A DNA stretch of 64,000 nucleotides from SZUA-38 sp965212525 (GCA_965212525.1 CBDBVC010000029.1:47516-111515); one strand, 5' to 3'. Shown: positions 27,009 through 37,192, counted from the first letter of the stretch. Made by a program: numbers and translations. Notes: generated by a model from the sequence alone, not told the origin.

Positions 27009-29288
27009 ATGGCTCAACAGTTTTCGTCCAAATCGACGGATTCATTCCGTGAACTGCTGCGACTGTCCAACTGCACACTGCTGATCTCGACTTATCAGGC
27101 GGGTCAGCTGGTGGTGGTCAGACCTCAGGACAAGGGCATCAACACCCACTTCATGGGCGTCAGCCGGCCGATGGGCATCGCCCGCCGCAACAACGAATTC
27201 GCGCTTGGCGGACAGTCTACAGTCACGATATTCAGAAACCTGCCCGCCGTGGGCCCGAAAACCGGCCAGGGTGATGCCGTCGATGCCTGTTATCTGCCGC
27301 GACGTAGCTACCAGACTGGCGCCATCGACATCCACGAGATGGGTTATGACAGCGACGATGTGCTGTGGTTCGTCAACACCAAGATGTCCTGCCTGGCTAC
27401 ACTGCACGATGATTTCAGCTTCAAGCCCAGATGGCGACCACCATTCATCACCGCCTACGACCTGACCGATCGTTGCCACCTCAACGGCCTCGGTTTTCGA
27501 GATGGCAAACCCCGATACGTCACCATGCTTGGGGCCTACGACACCCCCGGAGGCTGGCGCCAGAACAAGATCTCGGGTGGTCAGGTGATGGATATCGAAA
27601 GCAATGACGTGCTGGTCGATGGCCTCTGCATGCCACACTCACCACGCTGGTATCGCAACAAACTGTATTTTCTCTCATCTGGTGCCGGCCAGCTGATGTC
27701 GGTGGTGCCGGGTCAGGCACCGGAAGTGGTGGCCGAATTACCAGGCTTTGCCCGCGGTATGGATTTCATCGACCGCTATGCCCTCATAGGCCTGTCACAG
27801 ATCCGCGAAAGCTCCACATTTGCAGGCCTGCCGCTGACCAAGCGTGTCGAAAAACGCGAATCGGGTGTGTGGGTGGTTGACCTGGAAACGGGCGACATTG
27901 TGGCCTTTCTGGTGTTTACGGGTAATGTACAGGAAGTCTTTGAAATCAAGGCCTTGCCGCATCGTTTTGCCACCGTGGTTGACGAGGGAAATCCGCTGGT
28001 TGCCAACTCCTATGAACTGCCTGATGAGGTACTCAATAATCTTGCTCCGGTCGATCCGACACAGGCCGCCATGGAACAGGCCACACGCACTCACATGGAA
28101 GGCAAATTTGATGAGGCCATCAATGCATACCGAGACATCATCAAACAGCAGCCCGACCATCGTCAGGCCAATCATCAACTCGGGCTGTGCCTGGTGGATG
28201 CGGGCAAATGGACCGATGCCATCGATCAGCTGTCCGAAGTCGTGGCCGTGCAGGAGGACAATGCCGAGGCCATGAACAGTCTCGGGCTGGCATGGTCTGA
28301 ATCGGGTAATCACGACAATGCCATGACCTGGTTCGAAAAATCGATCGCCACCGACAACCAGTTCGCACTGGCTCATTTCAACCGCGGTCTGCTGCTGTTG
28401 AAAAAAGGACGCTATGAGGAAGGCTGGCCCGAATACGACTGGCGCTGGCAGACACCCCAGTTCGTCCCCTTCCAGTGCAATCAGCCGCAATGGCAGGGCG
28501 AGGACATCAGTGACAAGCGTCTGCTTGTGCATTCCGAACAGGGCAATGGCGATCATGTCCAGTACATGCGATTCCTGCCGCTGGTGGCGAAAAAATGCAG
28601 GGAACTGATCTATGTCGGCCCCGAGAACCTGGCACCGCTGGTCGCCGAAATGGAAGGGGTTTCCGAATCGCGCGTTCCGGGACAGATTCCGGGCGACCGT
28701 TTTGATGTCTGGTGTCCGTTGATGAGTCTGACGCGCTGGCTCGGCATCACGCTGGAGGATTTACCCGCTGCTCCGGATCGTTATCTCTCTATCCCTGCCA
28801 AGGCCGTGGTCAGCGAACTGAAGGGCCAGTTCAAGGTAGGCCTCGCCTGGGCCGGATCACCCACCTTCAAGAGCGACAGGACCCGATCGATTGCCCTGGA
28901 GATTCTGACGCCTCTGTTCGATGTCGAGGGCGTCGACTTTTTCGCCCTGCAGATGCCGCTGAGCAAGGAGGAACGCGAACTGCTGGACAAGCATAATGTG
29001 ACCAATCTGGAGCCGGAATTGCCGGGATATGCGCGTACCGCAGCACTGGTGGATCAGCTGGATCTGGTGATATCGGTGGACACCGCCGTCGGACACGTCG
29101 CCGGCGCACTGGGCAAACCGGTGTGGACCCTGCTGTCTGCCAACCCGGACTGGCGTTGGCTGGAGCAAGGCACGACATCCCGCTGGTACCCTACCGCCAC
29201 CCTGTATCGTCAGGATCGTGAGCAGCCGGACTGGCTCGCTGTCATCGAGCGCGTCAGGGCGGACCTGGCCGCTAAAGTGAGCAACTGA
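27009..29288 (+). CDS. TIGR03032-like domain + TPR + glycosyltransferase-9-like fusion
   Basis: Cytoplasmic-looking 759-aa protein with no signal peptide. Residues ~1-340 match the TIGR03032 (DUF4915-like) family: LLISTYQAGQLVVVR, beta-propeller-like repeats and CMPHSPRW. Residues ~350-475 hold about three TPR units (EGKFDEAINAYRDIIKQQP is one). The C-terminal ~280 residues resemble the heptosyltransferase-like part of TPR/GT9 proteins, with KVGLAWAGSPTFKSD, VDTAVGHVAGALGKPVW and LLSANPDWRW. A role in glycan or glycoprotein assembly is inferred from the C-terminal part only. The gene stands alone between surface-protein genes and has its own terminator. Confidence 0.85.
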   Translation: MAQQFSSKSTDSFRELLRLSNCTLLISTYQAGQLVVVRPQDKGINTHFMGVSRPMGIARRNNEFALGGQSTVTIFRNLPAVGPKTGQGDAVDACYLPRRSYQTGAIDIHEMGYDSDDVLWFVNTKMSCLATLHDDFSFKPRWRPPFITAYDLTDRCHLNGLGFRDGKPRYVTMLGAYDTPGGWRQNKISGGQVMDIESNDVLVDGLCMPHSPRWYRNKLYFLSSGAGQLMSVVPGQAPEVVAELPGFARGMDFIDRYALIGLSQIRESSTFAGLPLTKRVEKRESGVWVVDLETGDIVAFLVFTGNVQEVFEIKALPHRFATVVDEGNPLVANSYELPDEVLNNLAPVDPTQAAMEQATRTHMEGKFDEAINAYRDIIKQQPDHRQANHQLGLCLVDAGKWTDAIDQLSEVVAVQEDNAEAMNSLGLAWSESGNHDNAMTWFEKSIATDNQFALAHFNRGLLLLKKGRYEEGWPEYDWRWQTPQFVPFQCNQPQWQGEDISDKRLLVHSEQGNGDHVQYMRFLPLVAKKCRELIYVGPENLAPLVAEMEGVSESRVPGQIPGDRFDVWCPLMSLTRWLGITLEDLPAAPDRYLSIPAKAVVSELKGQFKVGLAWAGSPTFKSDRTRSIALEILTPLFDVEGVDFFALQMPLSKEERELLDKHNVTNLEPELPGYARTAALVDQLDLVISVDTAVGHVAGALGKPVWTLLSANPDWRWLEQGTTSRWYPTATLYRQDREQPDWLAVIERVRADLAAKVSN

Positions 29289-29296
29289 AATTAATA

Positions 29297-29322
29297 AAAA
29301 GCCGGCACAAGCCGGCTTTTTT
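29297..29322 (+). terminator. Rho-independent terminator between the TPR/GT gene and the convergent surface gene
   Basis: GCCGGC-ACAA-GCCGGC stem-loop followed by T6 and preceded by A5, so it can act in both directions between two convergent genes. Confidence 0.9.
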
Positions 29323-29342
29323 ATCATTGTGGCAATACAGTT

Positions 29343-31580
29343 CTAGCGGGCATCTTCCCAGTCACCCGGAACCCACAGCGCATCCGCACCGAGGAACGAC
29401 TGTCTTATCTGCAGCCTGTTGCCCAGTCGCCTCAGGTGAATCAGCACCGTCACCCTGCCCCGATCATCAACACCCTCGGCAACCAGAACAGGCAGTAGCC
29501 TGTTCACACCGGCCGGGTTGATGACCACATCCTTCAATTCAGCAACCTTGACGCGCTGGACGCGAGGCGGCAAATCCTCGAAACCGTCCTCGAACATGTC
29601 GGGTCCGACGATGGGATCACTGTCCACGCCGGTATTGTCCGTGATATTGGTCTCATTGATTCCCTTCGGTGCTGTCGCAGTCCCGCTGAGCACTACCGTA
29701 TCCTGATCCTCGACACCACTGACCGTGGCACTGAGTGTATAGGTAACATCTCCACCGAACCCCACATCAATGATCTCGTTGATCTGTGTCATGCCCATCA
29801 GATTTCCACAGGCCGCATCACTTCCCGGCACACAGGTCCAACTCACACCCGTGAGCTCGACTGGTGGCATGACATCGATTACCGCACTGTCGGCATTGAC
29901 CTGGGCGGCCACATTGTTGCTCACCACAATGGTGTAATCCACCATCTCGCCATCACGCAGCGTGGCACGGTTGTTGTCAACCATGACGGCCAGGTCCACA
30001 CCGCCGCTGAAGGTGATGTCGAAACTCTGAACCTGGGAGGTGTCATCGCCGCCCAGATCAGTACCGCCATCATCCATCAGCTGGATCTCGTAGGTCGCCG
30101 TACCGGGCACACCGGACAGATCAACCATCAGTGTGCCTCCCGGCGAAACCGAGACGCCACTGACGATATTGTCGGGATCTGACACTTCATTCAGGATGTA
30201 CTGCTGTAGCGACTGATCCATGTCTTCTGTGCCCGGGCCCAGATCGAACGAAGTAACAAAGCCCATCAGGGATTCGCTACCGCCGGTACCCGCACCGAAA
30301 TCGACATTACCGATGATGGTGAAACTGGGTTCGTCGTTGATGCAAAGCACGGTGGGCACCACGATGGCACGGTCACCGCCGGTAACGCCATAGTCAAAGG
30401 TGCCCGGCTCACCGCGTGTGGGTGAGGTGTTGCAGTAGTCCGGGTCGGGTGTGTAAACCACGCGATCATTGCTGGCATTCACCATGATGGTGGCCATGCC
30501 GTCTGATGCGGTGCCGACGTCGGTGATCAGGAACGGGTCGCCTTCGACATCACTGTCGTTCATCAGCACATCGACCAGGGTGTTCTCACTGTCCTCATTC
30601 ACGGTGAAGGCATCGTTCACGGCATCGGCCGGGTCATCAACACAGGTCACACTGACACTGACTCGTGCTGTTTCACCCAGATCATTCATGTAGCTGAAAT
30701 CATCGGGTGCAGCGCCATCATTGCAATAGTTTTCATCGGGCTGGTAAACGATGCCATCCATGTCGATGTTTATTGTTGCCGTGCCGTTTTCCGGCTGCGT
30801 AATGCTGTCCACTGAGCTTGGAAAGCCCCTGTCATTGAGCAGGAGCTGGATATCCGTCATACCCGAATCTTCCATCACGGTGGCGTAATCCACACCGGCG
30901 TAATCCGTATTGATGTCAATATTGATGAACGGCTGTGGATCAAGTGGAATCAGACCTGTGCTGATATTCCAGTTGATGGTGCTGTTCAGTGCCGCAATCT
31001 GCGTGTTCGTGCGGTCCGCCAGCATTGGGCTGTACTCTACCCCGTCATTGCTGCCCACCGGGAAATTGATGTAGCCGACGTCGATGGGTGTGCAGTTGCA
31101 GTTGGCGTCCTGAACCGGATCGATGGTGATGGGAATGGTGTTCTGGGTGTAGATGAACGAGAAGATGCTGGTCACGGCCAGGTGCGGATTGACCGGGTCT
31201 TCCGAATAATACAGGTACAGACTGGCCGTGGAACCGAATCCCAGTGTCCCCTGTATCCGCGTGATCGTGCCCACAGATGGCGACAGATTGGTGCCCGATA
31301 ACCGGTCGACAATCACCACCGTGCCCGCCAGACTGCCTCCTGCAGGTGGGTTCCAGACAAACACGCCGGCCGCGCCTGGGAACTGATTGGTCGCCGTGTC
31401 AAATCCTGTTGAGCTGATGTACAGATTAGCCGTGCCCGGGAAATCCTCGGCCAGCACAAAGGAAAATGAATTGGGTGCATCGGCATTGAGGCCGGTGATG
31501 ATCGCCATCTGCTGTGCCATCAATGGGTTCAACAGAGTCAACACCAGCAGTGCCGGAACAAGATAACGTCCTGATCGCAT
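29343..31580 (-). CDS. Secreted multi-domain surface protein (cadherin-like Ig repeats, DUF11)
   Basis: Exported protein of 745 aa; function unknown. The signal peptide is MRSGRYLVPALLVLTLLNPLMAQ, with an AGGTGA ribosome site before the ATG. Residues ~25-200 form a variable N-terminal domain. Residues ~215-410 are two cadherin-like/tandem-95-type Ig repeats (NDAFTVNEDSENTLVDVLMN is the clearest). A DUF11 domain follows (about 530-655, VDLAVMVDNN ... NITDNTGVDSD). Then comes MFEDGFED, the acidic motif that ends several other secreted proteins here, but followed by a 76-residue tail. Confidence 0.82.
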   Translation of the reverse strand: MRSGRYLVPALLVLTLLNPLMAQQMAIITGLNADAPNSFSFVLAEDFPGTANLYISSTGFDTATNQFPGAAGVFVWNPPAGGSLAGTVVIVDRLSGTNLSPSVGTITRIQGTLGFGSTASLYLYYSEDPVNPHLAVTSIFSFIYTQNTIPITIDPVQDANCNCTPIDVGYINFPVGSNDGVEYSPMLADRTNTQIAALNSTINWNISTGLIPLDPQPFINIDINTDYAGVDYATVMEDSGMTDIQLLLNDRGFPSSVDSITQPENGTATINIDMDGIVYQPDENYCNDGAAPDDFSYMNDLGETARVSVSVTCVDDPADAVNDAFTVNEDSENTLVDVLMNDSDVEGDPFLITDVGTASDGMATIMVNASNDRVVYTPDPDYCNTSPTRGEPGTFDYGVTGGDRAIVVPTVLCINDEPSFTIIGNVDFGAGTGGSESLMGFVTSFDLGPGTEDMDQSLQQYILNEVSDPDNIVSGVSVSPGGTLMVDLSGVPGTATYEIQLMDDGGTDLGGDDTSQVQSFDITFSGGVDLAVMVDNNRATLRDGEMVDYTIVVSNNVAAQVNADSAVIDVMPPVELTGVSWTCVPGSDAACGNLMGMTQINEIIDVGFGGDVTYTLSATVSGVEDQDTVVLSGTATAPKGINETNITDNTGVDSDPIVGPDMFEDGFEDLPPRVQRVKVAELKDVVINPAGVNRLLPVLVAEGVDDRGRVTVLIHLRRLGNRLQIRQSFLGADALWVPGDWEDAR

Positions 31581-31723
31581 GAGTCACCTTTGTTGTGATG
31601 GTTTCTGCCCCGGTGGATTGCGGAGCCATGCACATTATAGCGACCCGGACTCTCGGATGCAGCGTCAGAAAGCGGAGTTCAACCAAAATTCAGGATCTGA
31701 CGAAGTGGACTGATTCACCCGAT

Positions 31724-32200
31724 TCAGATAGCCTTCCTCAGACTCATCTTCTGACAGGACAGAAACGGCACTGGAATACGCTGCTGATCGAGGCTGCCAT
31801 CCTGATCAGTCAGATCTGTCTCAACTACCCACTTGCCCTGACCCTGCATCATGTGTGCATCACTCATGGGTGATTGCGGCAGCGTAAACCGGATATCGAC
31901 CATGCGCTGGTGCGGTTGATCAACAGTGATCAGTTCGACTTCAATCAGACGTTCATAGCCGTGTGAAGACACCAGTACGGACAGCGTGGGCTGATCAGGA
32001 TCCATTGCATGATCTACGTGCCCGACAGCAACCAGCCTCACTACGAGTTGCTTCAGTTCCTTTTTCTGAAAACAGGATGCCGACCATTGTCGCAGCAGCG
32101 AGCGTATCGAGAACGCAAAATCACGACCATCCAGGTGTCTCACCACAGCCGTTTGCTGTGCCGATGGTGGCCAGACTCGCGCATTGCTCTGTGTATTCAT
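31724..32200 (-). CDS. Hypothetical protein
   Basis: Not recognised. The ATG at 32200 is chosen because GACGAGG lies 6 nt upstream; in-frame ATGs at 32215 and 32230 lack such a site. The product (~158 aa) is soluble-looking, with no signal peptide or membrane helix and several amphipathic strands (LSVLVSSHGYERLIEVELI). It lies between two secreted-protein genes and shares no obvious motif with them. Plausible amino-acid composition and the ribosome site argue that it is real, but no homology supports it. Confidence 0.5.
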   Translation of the reverse strand: MNTQSNARVWPPSAQQTAVVRHLDGRDFAFSIRSLLRQWSASCFQKKELKQLVVRLVAVGHVDHAMDPDQPTLSVLVSSHGYERLIEVELITVDQPHQRMVDIRFTLPQSPMSDAHMMQGQGKWVVETDLTDQDGSLDQQRIPVPFLSCQKMSLRKAI

Positions 32201-32492
32201 CAGTTGCCTCGTCATGATTGATCCATTCATGTCAACTCATACGGATAAATGACAATTAGCCGCAAAAACGAACAGTGCCAGCATGAACACAGTTCAATTT
32301 CATCCGACTCGTTCGTTATCCTGAGCGTGATCATTTGCCCTCTCGAATGACAACGAACCCGGCCGGTTGCCGCAGCGTATGTGCTGACTGAGCTGGTAAT
32401 CGACGATGACCTTGAAAACTGAACAACCATGACAACGATGTTCGGATTTCACGATCCAGACGTTTATCAATCTGATGATAGTGAGGAAAATC

Positions 32493-33611
32493 ATGAACCT
32501 GCCAATCAAACTTCTGATGATATTTTTGGCCCTTGGCGTACAGCAACACAGCCAGGCTGCGGTTTACTGTGCCATCGACAGTGCCCAGATCCAGTTCTTC
32601 ATGAACATTGCGGAGACAAACGGCGAGGCGGATGTGATCCGCATACCCACCGGAAGCTACGATATCCTGGCCGGCGGTGGCTTCACCTATGACGCCCTTG
32701 CACCCGTGGGAGGTGACGATCATGACATCACCATCAGCGGTGGCTGGACACCGTTTCTTGATAATCCCTGCGGTCTGCAACTGTCACCCAGTGCGTTCTC
32801 CACGGTACTGGATGGCAATGACAACGATCGCGTGCTGACCATTCGGGTTCGTGACAACTCGGATATTCGTGTGGAATACCTCTCATTGATCAACGGCTCG
32901 AAGGATCCGACAGCCAACGGCAGGGGCGGTGGCCTGCTGGCCGGTGGCAGCTCGGGCTATACCGGCCAGATCACGATCGAAAACAACGTCTTCATAGGCA
33001 ACGAGGCAGAATTTGACGGTGCCTTGCACCTCGACACCGGAGATGTTGTCAGGGTGGTCAATAACCTGTTTCTGATCAATCATGCGACAGGAAACGTCGG
33101 AGTCACCTCACTGATCAGCAATGAAGGCACGGGTACGTATTTCATCAACAATACCGTTGTCCTGAACACCACCGATTCGGTGTCTGCCAATGCCACCGGT
33201 GGGGTCTACACATTCGTCAATGGACCGACACAATCATTCATCGCCAACAACATTCTATGGTCCAATGATGACCTGGACCTGCGTATCTCGGCTGCCAATA
33301 CGGTCTATCTGTACAACAACGACATTGAAGATCAGCAGGGTGTGGCCGCGGTAGAAGCCATGAATGTATCCGTGCCGCCACAGTTTGCTGAAGGCTTGCT
33401 GAACTTCAATCTGGCAGAGGATTCGCCACTGCGAGATGCCGGTCGCAATCCGCCCACCATCTTCATACCTCCGGTTCCATTCCAGAACCGCTGGTCACTA
33501 CCCGACAATGACCTTTCCGGAGACAATCGGATGCAGGGTATCAGGGTTGATATAGGCGCCCTCGAAGCCCTGCCGACCTACCTGTTTGATGATGGATTCG
33601 AGGACGGATAA
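32493..33611 (+). CDS. Secreted beta-helix protein with C-terminal DGFE tail
   Basis: Exported protein of ~372 aa. The ATG at 32493 has a GAGG site 7-8 nt upstream and starts a clean signal peptide (MNLPIKLLMIFLALGVQQHSQA). The mature part resembles a right-handed beta-helix: GGGLLAGGSSGYTGQITIENN, then NNTVVLNTTD-type rungs, and a closing block MQGIRVDIGALEALP like choice-of-anchor Q proteins. It ends in LFDDGFEDG. The next gene is a diverged paralogue with the same order. Function unknown. Confidence 0.83.
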   Translation: MNLPIKLLMIFLALGVQQHSQAAVYCAIDSAQIQFFMNIAETNGEADVIRIPTGSYDILAGGGFTYDALAPVGGDDHDITISGGWTPFLDNPCGLQLSPSAFSTVLDGNDNDRVLTIRVRDNSDIRVEYLSLINGSKDPTANGRGGGLLAGGSSGYTGQITIENNVFIGNEAEFDGALHLDTGDVVRVVNNLFLINHATGNVGVTSLISNEGTGTYFINNTVVLNTTDSVSANATGGVYTFVNGPTQSFIANNILWSNDDLDLRISAANTVYLYNNDIEDQQGVAAVEAMNVSVPPQFAEGLLNFNLAEDSPLRDAGRNPPTIFIPPVPFQNRWSLPDNDLSGDNRMQGIRVDIGALEALPTYLFDDGFEDG

Positions 33612-33741
33612 CCAGCAGGATCTGTTCGGTCTGCACAACTTGCGCATTTAACGGGATATGACGACAGGGAAGCCGTCCTTCACCTGATGTCACAGACCGG
33701 CTGACCTTTGATATGATGACCCCAGGGTGGAGTGATCCAGG

Positions 33742-34866
33742 ATGAATAGAATTTACCACAACATTTGCAGACGCTTGCCGTCGCGACGCCGTCTCACGAG
33801 TCTGTTGCTTGGTGCCGCCATGCTGATCAGTGGCAGTGTTCAGGCCGAGATTTTCTGCGTCAATACACCAACCGGCATTCAGAACGCACTGATCAACGCG
33901 GCCGACAACAGCGAGTCGGATGAGATCCGGGTTGTTTTTGGCAGCTATGAAATTCCAACCGGACCGACGTCGGGCTTTCAATACAGTTCCAGTCAACCCG
34001 GCGGCCTGACCATTTCGGGTGGCTGGGGACCACCGTCCATGTCCGGTGGCCCGATCTGCGAATCGCGCAAGGATGACCCCCGTATCACCACATTCGATGG
34101 CCTGTTCAAGGTGGAAGGGCTGGTGTTCGAACCTGGTGCAGAAACCGGTGACATCATTGTCGAGAACCTGACCATTACGCAGGGGTCGTCGCTGACCAAC
34201 GGTGGTGGGCTGTCTCTGGTCCCGGGAAATGATGACTGGCAGGGGAATCTCAGCATACGGACAGTTCGCTTTCTCAGCAACGAAGCCACCAATGATGGTG
34301 CCGGGCTCTATGCCGTGGTTCGCAACGGAGATTTTGAACTGGTCAATTCCGTGTTCTTCCAGAATGGTGCCGGAGATGATGTGTCCGTAGCCGATATCTA
34401 TGTGGATGGCCCCAGCGCCGTGATTGCAAACAACTCGGTGGTCAACAATGTGTCGGGTGGTGCGTCCGGCAGCGGCATGCGAGTGTCAGGAACGACAGCG
34501 GCACTGATGATCAACAACCTGTTTTTTGACAACGGATTCGATTTCAATCTGAATAATGATGGGGTGACACTGCGGCACAATTTCTACAACAGCCGCCTCG
34601 GTGAAGAACCTGCAGAGGAATCGGGCATACTCTCTGGTAATCCGGTACTGGTGACGGGCTCACTCGGACTGGGCCCGTTCCTCGGATCACCACTGATCGA
34701 CAACGGTCTGTTGCCGGTTCCCGCTGACCTGCCAGAGCGGGATGCAGAAGCCGGACAGCGGATCATCGGGCAACGAATCGACATTGGTGCAATCGAGGCT
34801 CAGATCTTCGGTGATGGTGCCGAGGGTGATGACGACTGGACCGTACCTACAGCGATTCAGGAGTAA
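33742..34866 (+). CDS. Secreted beta-helix protein, paralogue of the preceding gene
   Basis: The 374-aa exported protein has a twin-Arg-like basic start (RRLPSRRRLTSLLLGAAML) and a probable cleavage after SVQA. The mature region shares layout with the upstream neighbour: an early Cys, the phrase LTISGGWGPP, GGGLSLVPGNDDWQGNLSI rungs and RIDIGAIEAQ near the end. The tail reads IFGDGAEGDDDW, a variant of the FxDGFE motif, then nine more residues. The 3' end overlaps the 3' end of the convergent kinase gene by 20 bp. Function unknown. Confidence 0.83.
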   Translation: MNRIYHNICRRLPSRRRLTSLLLGAAMLISGSVQAEIFCVNTPTGIQNALINAADNSESDEIRVVFGSYEIPTGPTSGFQYSSSQPGGLTISGGWGPPSMSGGPICESRKDDPRITTFDGLFKVEGLVFEPGAETGDIIVENLTITQGSSLTNGGGLSLVPGNDDWQGNLSIRTVRFLSNEATNDGAGLYAVVRNGDFELVNSVFFQNGAGDDVSVADIYVDGPSAVIANNSVVNNVSGGASGSGMRVSGTTAALMINNLFFDNGFDFNLNNDGVTLRHNFYNSRLGEEPAEESGILSGNPVLVTGSLGLGPFLGSPLIDNGLLPVPADLPERDAEAGQRIIGQRIDIGAIEAQIFGDGAEGDDDWTVPTAIQE

Positions 34867-37192
34867 GGCGAGGCTCGGCACTCTCACTGGACAAAGCTGC
34901 CAGCCACAGTCGCAGCAATGCGCTTTCATGAACCAGAGGATAACCGGATTCAGCAATCCGTCGCTGCGATGCAGTCAATGCCGCAACCGTCTCAGTGTGT
35001 GTTGGACCGACCGGTTCTTCTGCCATGAATTCAGAATAGGCCAGGGCCGCATCAATCCAGGGTAACTTGACGTTGTTCTGAGGGTCCGGGTTGTCCAGAA
35101 TCTGCTGATATTGTGCTTTTGCCTCCGTGTAGCGACGGGCTGAGATCAACACCTGTGCATAGCGGTCCTGGGCCGTCTGTTTGGCCTGCTTTACATAGTC
35201 CGGGTTTCTGAATAGCGCATCATACTGCTGCAGGGCCGTTAACTGATCACCCGACTGAAACCGCGTGAACGCAATCACTTCCTCGATATGGAGAAAACTG
35301 ACATGTTCGGCTGGCAAGTGATTGCGCATCAGCGCCACGCTTTGTTCCAGCTGTTGCATGGCTTCGTCGTAGCGACCAAGCTTGCGCAGGGAATCGGCCA
35401 TCGCACGACGGATAAACGAGGCATGGTAGATTTGACCCTGACCATCCTCGACCAGCAGTTGCATGGATTGCGACAGTGCCTCCAGTGCTTCCTCTGGCCG
35501 GTCGACCGCGTACAGTGAATAACCCAGGTTATAGTAATCAACGGCAGATTTGGCTGTGACCTCGCCGATCAGGGCAATTCGGTCCTCCAGAATCTGTCGA
35601 TGAGCCTCCAACCGCTCATTCAGCAAGCCGCGCCTGCCCAGCAGATTGGCCAGCAGCGTGCGTCCACGAATCACGCCTATCGGACCTTCACTGTCTTTCT
35701 CGTATTCATCCTCGATCATGGCACTGAAATACTCGATCGACTGACGAATCGCCTGCTCCGCGCCTTCCAGATCATCGACGTCCTTGCGAATGGCGGCCAC
35801 AATATTGTAATACGTCGCTTTATCCCTTTTGGTCGCCTGCCCGTGCTGCAGCATCAGCTCCAGACCCGATTCGGTGAGCATCAATCCGCGTTCTTCATCA
35901 CCGAATCGTGCCAAACCCTGTCCAATGATCAACCGCATGTCAGCCAGGGCGACGGGATAGGTTTGCAGGCGTTCTTCGGATAAATCAGCCATGCGCTCGT
36001 ACAGGCTCTGGATTGATACCGGACCGGTCTGATTGGTGGGTGACTGTCCCTGAACGCTTTCGACAATCAGATCCTTGACCACCTCAAGTTTCTGTCGCTC
36101 TTCGGTGACACGATTCAGTGCAATCAGACTGGATGACAGGCCAGCCACCAGACTGACAATCACGACCAGCACAACGCCACGTCGCCTTCGGCGTGCCGGC
36201 ATATCCCGGATTTGCTGCAGGCGTTGTCTGATGCCCACATCATCGGGTCGGTGTCGCGGTTCGGATGACAGCAGGCTGGCCACCAGTGCGGCGAGGGGGC
36301 GCCCGAGCAGCGCTGACAGTTCGGCCTGGATTTCCGCAACGGTTCTGGTCGGTGTACCGTTGTCATGACTGCGCGGATAGCGACCGACAGTGAGGTGATA
36401 CATCAACGCGCCCAATGAATACAGATCGGTCCATTCCGACATCGGCTTGCCGTGAAACAACTCAGGAGCCATGTAGGCGGGCGAACCATATTTGGGTCGC
36501 TTACCCAGATGCTCGGTAGCGCCAAAGTCCATCAGGATGGCCTGTCCGTCACTGATCATGACATTGTCGGCCTTGATATCACCGTGGACCAGCCCGTTGG
36601 CGTGAATGGTCTGCAATGCCGACGCCAGTTGCTCCAGCAAGTCCATGATCTGACCCTGTGAGAACACTCCCTCCGTTTCAAGCAATCGGGTCAGTGTTTC
36701 ACCCTCGATCAGATCAGCCCACATGCCCACCATGTGATCGTTGATACCGGCACCGTGTATTGCCAGCACATTGGGGTGATTGACCCGGGCCAGTCGCCTC
36801 GCCTCGGCGATGTACTGACTGTTGCGCAGGTTGTCGCCCTGGTCCTGACGCTTCAGTTTCAGTGCCACATCGCGCTCGAGCAGTGGGTCGAAAGCCCGGT
36901 AGACGACTCCAAAACCGCCTTCACCAATGCGTTCGGTGATTTTCAGATGTCCCCATTCGTCCGGTATGGATTCGGCAGTCTGATCACGGCTGTCACCGTC
37001 AAGGCGCTTTGATCCGGTATCGGAAAAGGCAGTTTTTATCGACATGAGGATATCGAGATTTCTCTCGATGCGTGAGGTTTCCAGCGTATCCCCTGGGGCG
37101 ATTTCAGATTCAGGCTGCTGTTTCAGATCATCTCGCAGTGATTCGAACAGCTCGGCGTCCGTCCCCGTCTTGGTCGATTTATCGTCAGTCAT
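34847..37192 (-). CDS. Transmembrane Ser/Thr protein kinase with extracytoplasmic TPR region
   Basis: 781 aa. The kinase domain (about 80-330) has the G-loop IGEGGFGVV (90-97), VALKLK with Lys112, the catalytic loop HGDIKADN (Asp205, Asn210; Gly replaces the usual Arg of HRD) and DFG (222-224). A poly-Arg stretch and one transmembrane helix follow (about 339-358). The remaining ~420 residues are TPR-like helical repeats, probably periplasmic and sensory. An RD-type regulated kinase is disfavoured by HGD. The start overlaps the sigma-factor stop by 4 bp, so kinase and sigma factor form one unit. Confidence 0.92.
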   Translation of the reverse strand: MTDDKSTKTGTDAELFESLRDDLKQQPESEIAPGDTLETSRIERNLDILMSIKTAFSDTGSKRLDGDSRDQTAESIPDEWGHLKITERIGEGGFGVVYRAFDPLLERDVALKLKRQDQGDNLRNSQYIAEARRLARVNHPNVLAIHGAGINDHMVGMWADLIEGETLTRLLETEGVFSQGQIMDLLEQLASALQTIHANGLVHGDIKADNVMISDGQAILMDFGATEHLGKRPKYGSPAYMAPELFHGKPMSEWTDLYSLGALMYHLTVGRYPRSHDNGTPTRTVAEIQAELSALLGRPLAALVASLLSSEPRHRPDDVGIRQRLQQIRDMPARRRRRGVVLVVIVSLVAGLSSSLIALNRVTEERQKLEVVKDLIVESVQGQSPTNQTGPVSIQSLYERMADLSEERLQTYPVALADMRLIIGQGLARFGDEERGLMLTESGLELMLQHGQATKRDKATYYNIVAAIRKDVDDLEGAEQAIRQSIEYFSAMIEDEYEKDSEGPIGVIRGRTLLANLLGRRGLLNERLEAHRQILEDRIALIGEVTAKSAVDYYNLGYSLYAVDRPEEALEALSQSMQLLVEDGQGQIYHASFIRRAMADSLRKLGRYDEAMQQLEQSVALMRNHLPAEHVSFLHIEEVIAFTRFQSGDQLTALQQYDALFRNPDYVKQAKQTAQDRYAQVLISARRYTEAKAQYQQILDNPDPQNNVKLPWIDAALAYSEFMAEEPVGPTHTETVAALTASQRRIAESGYPLVHESALLRLWLAALSSESAEPRLTPESL

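Noticed and set aside
27795..28556. 253-codon minus-strand open frame opposite the TPR/glycosyltransferase gene
   Set aside because: Antisense shadow; the plus strand carries TPR and glycosyltransferase motifs through the same bases.
33541..33996. 151-codon minus-strand open frame between the two small beta-helix genes
   Set aside because: Overlaps the 3' end of one and the signal-peptide region of the other; no motif or ribosome site.
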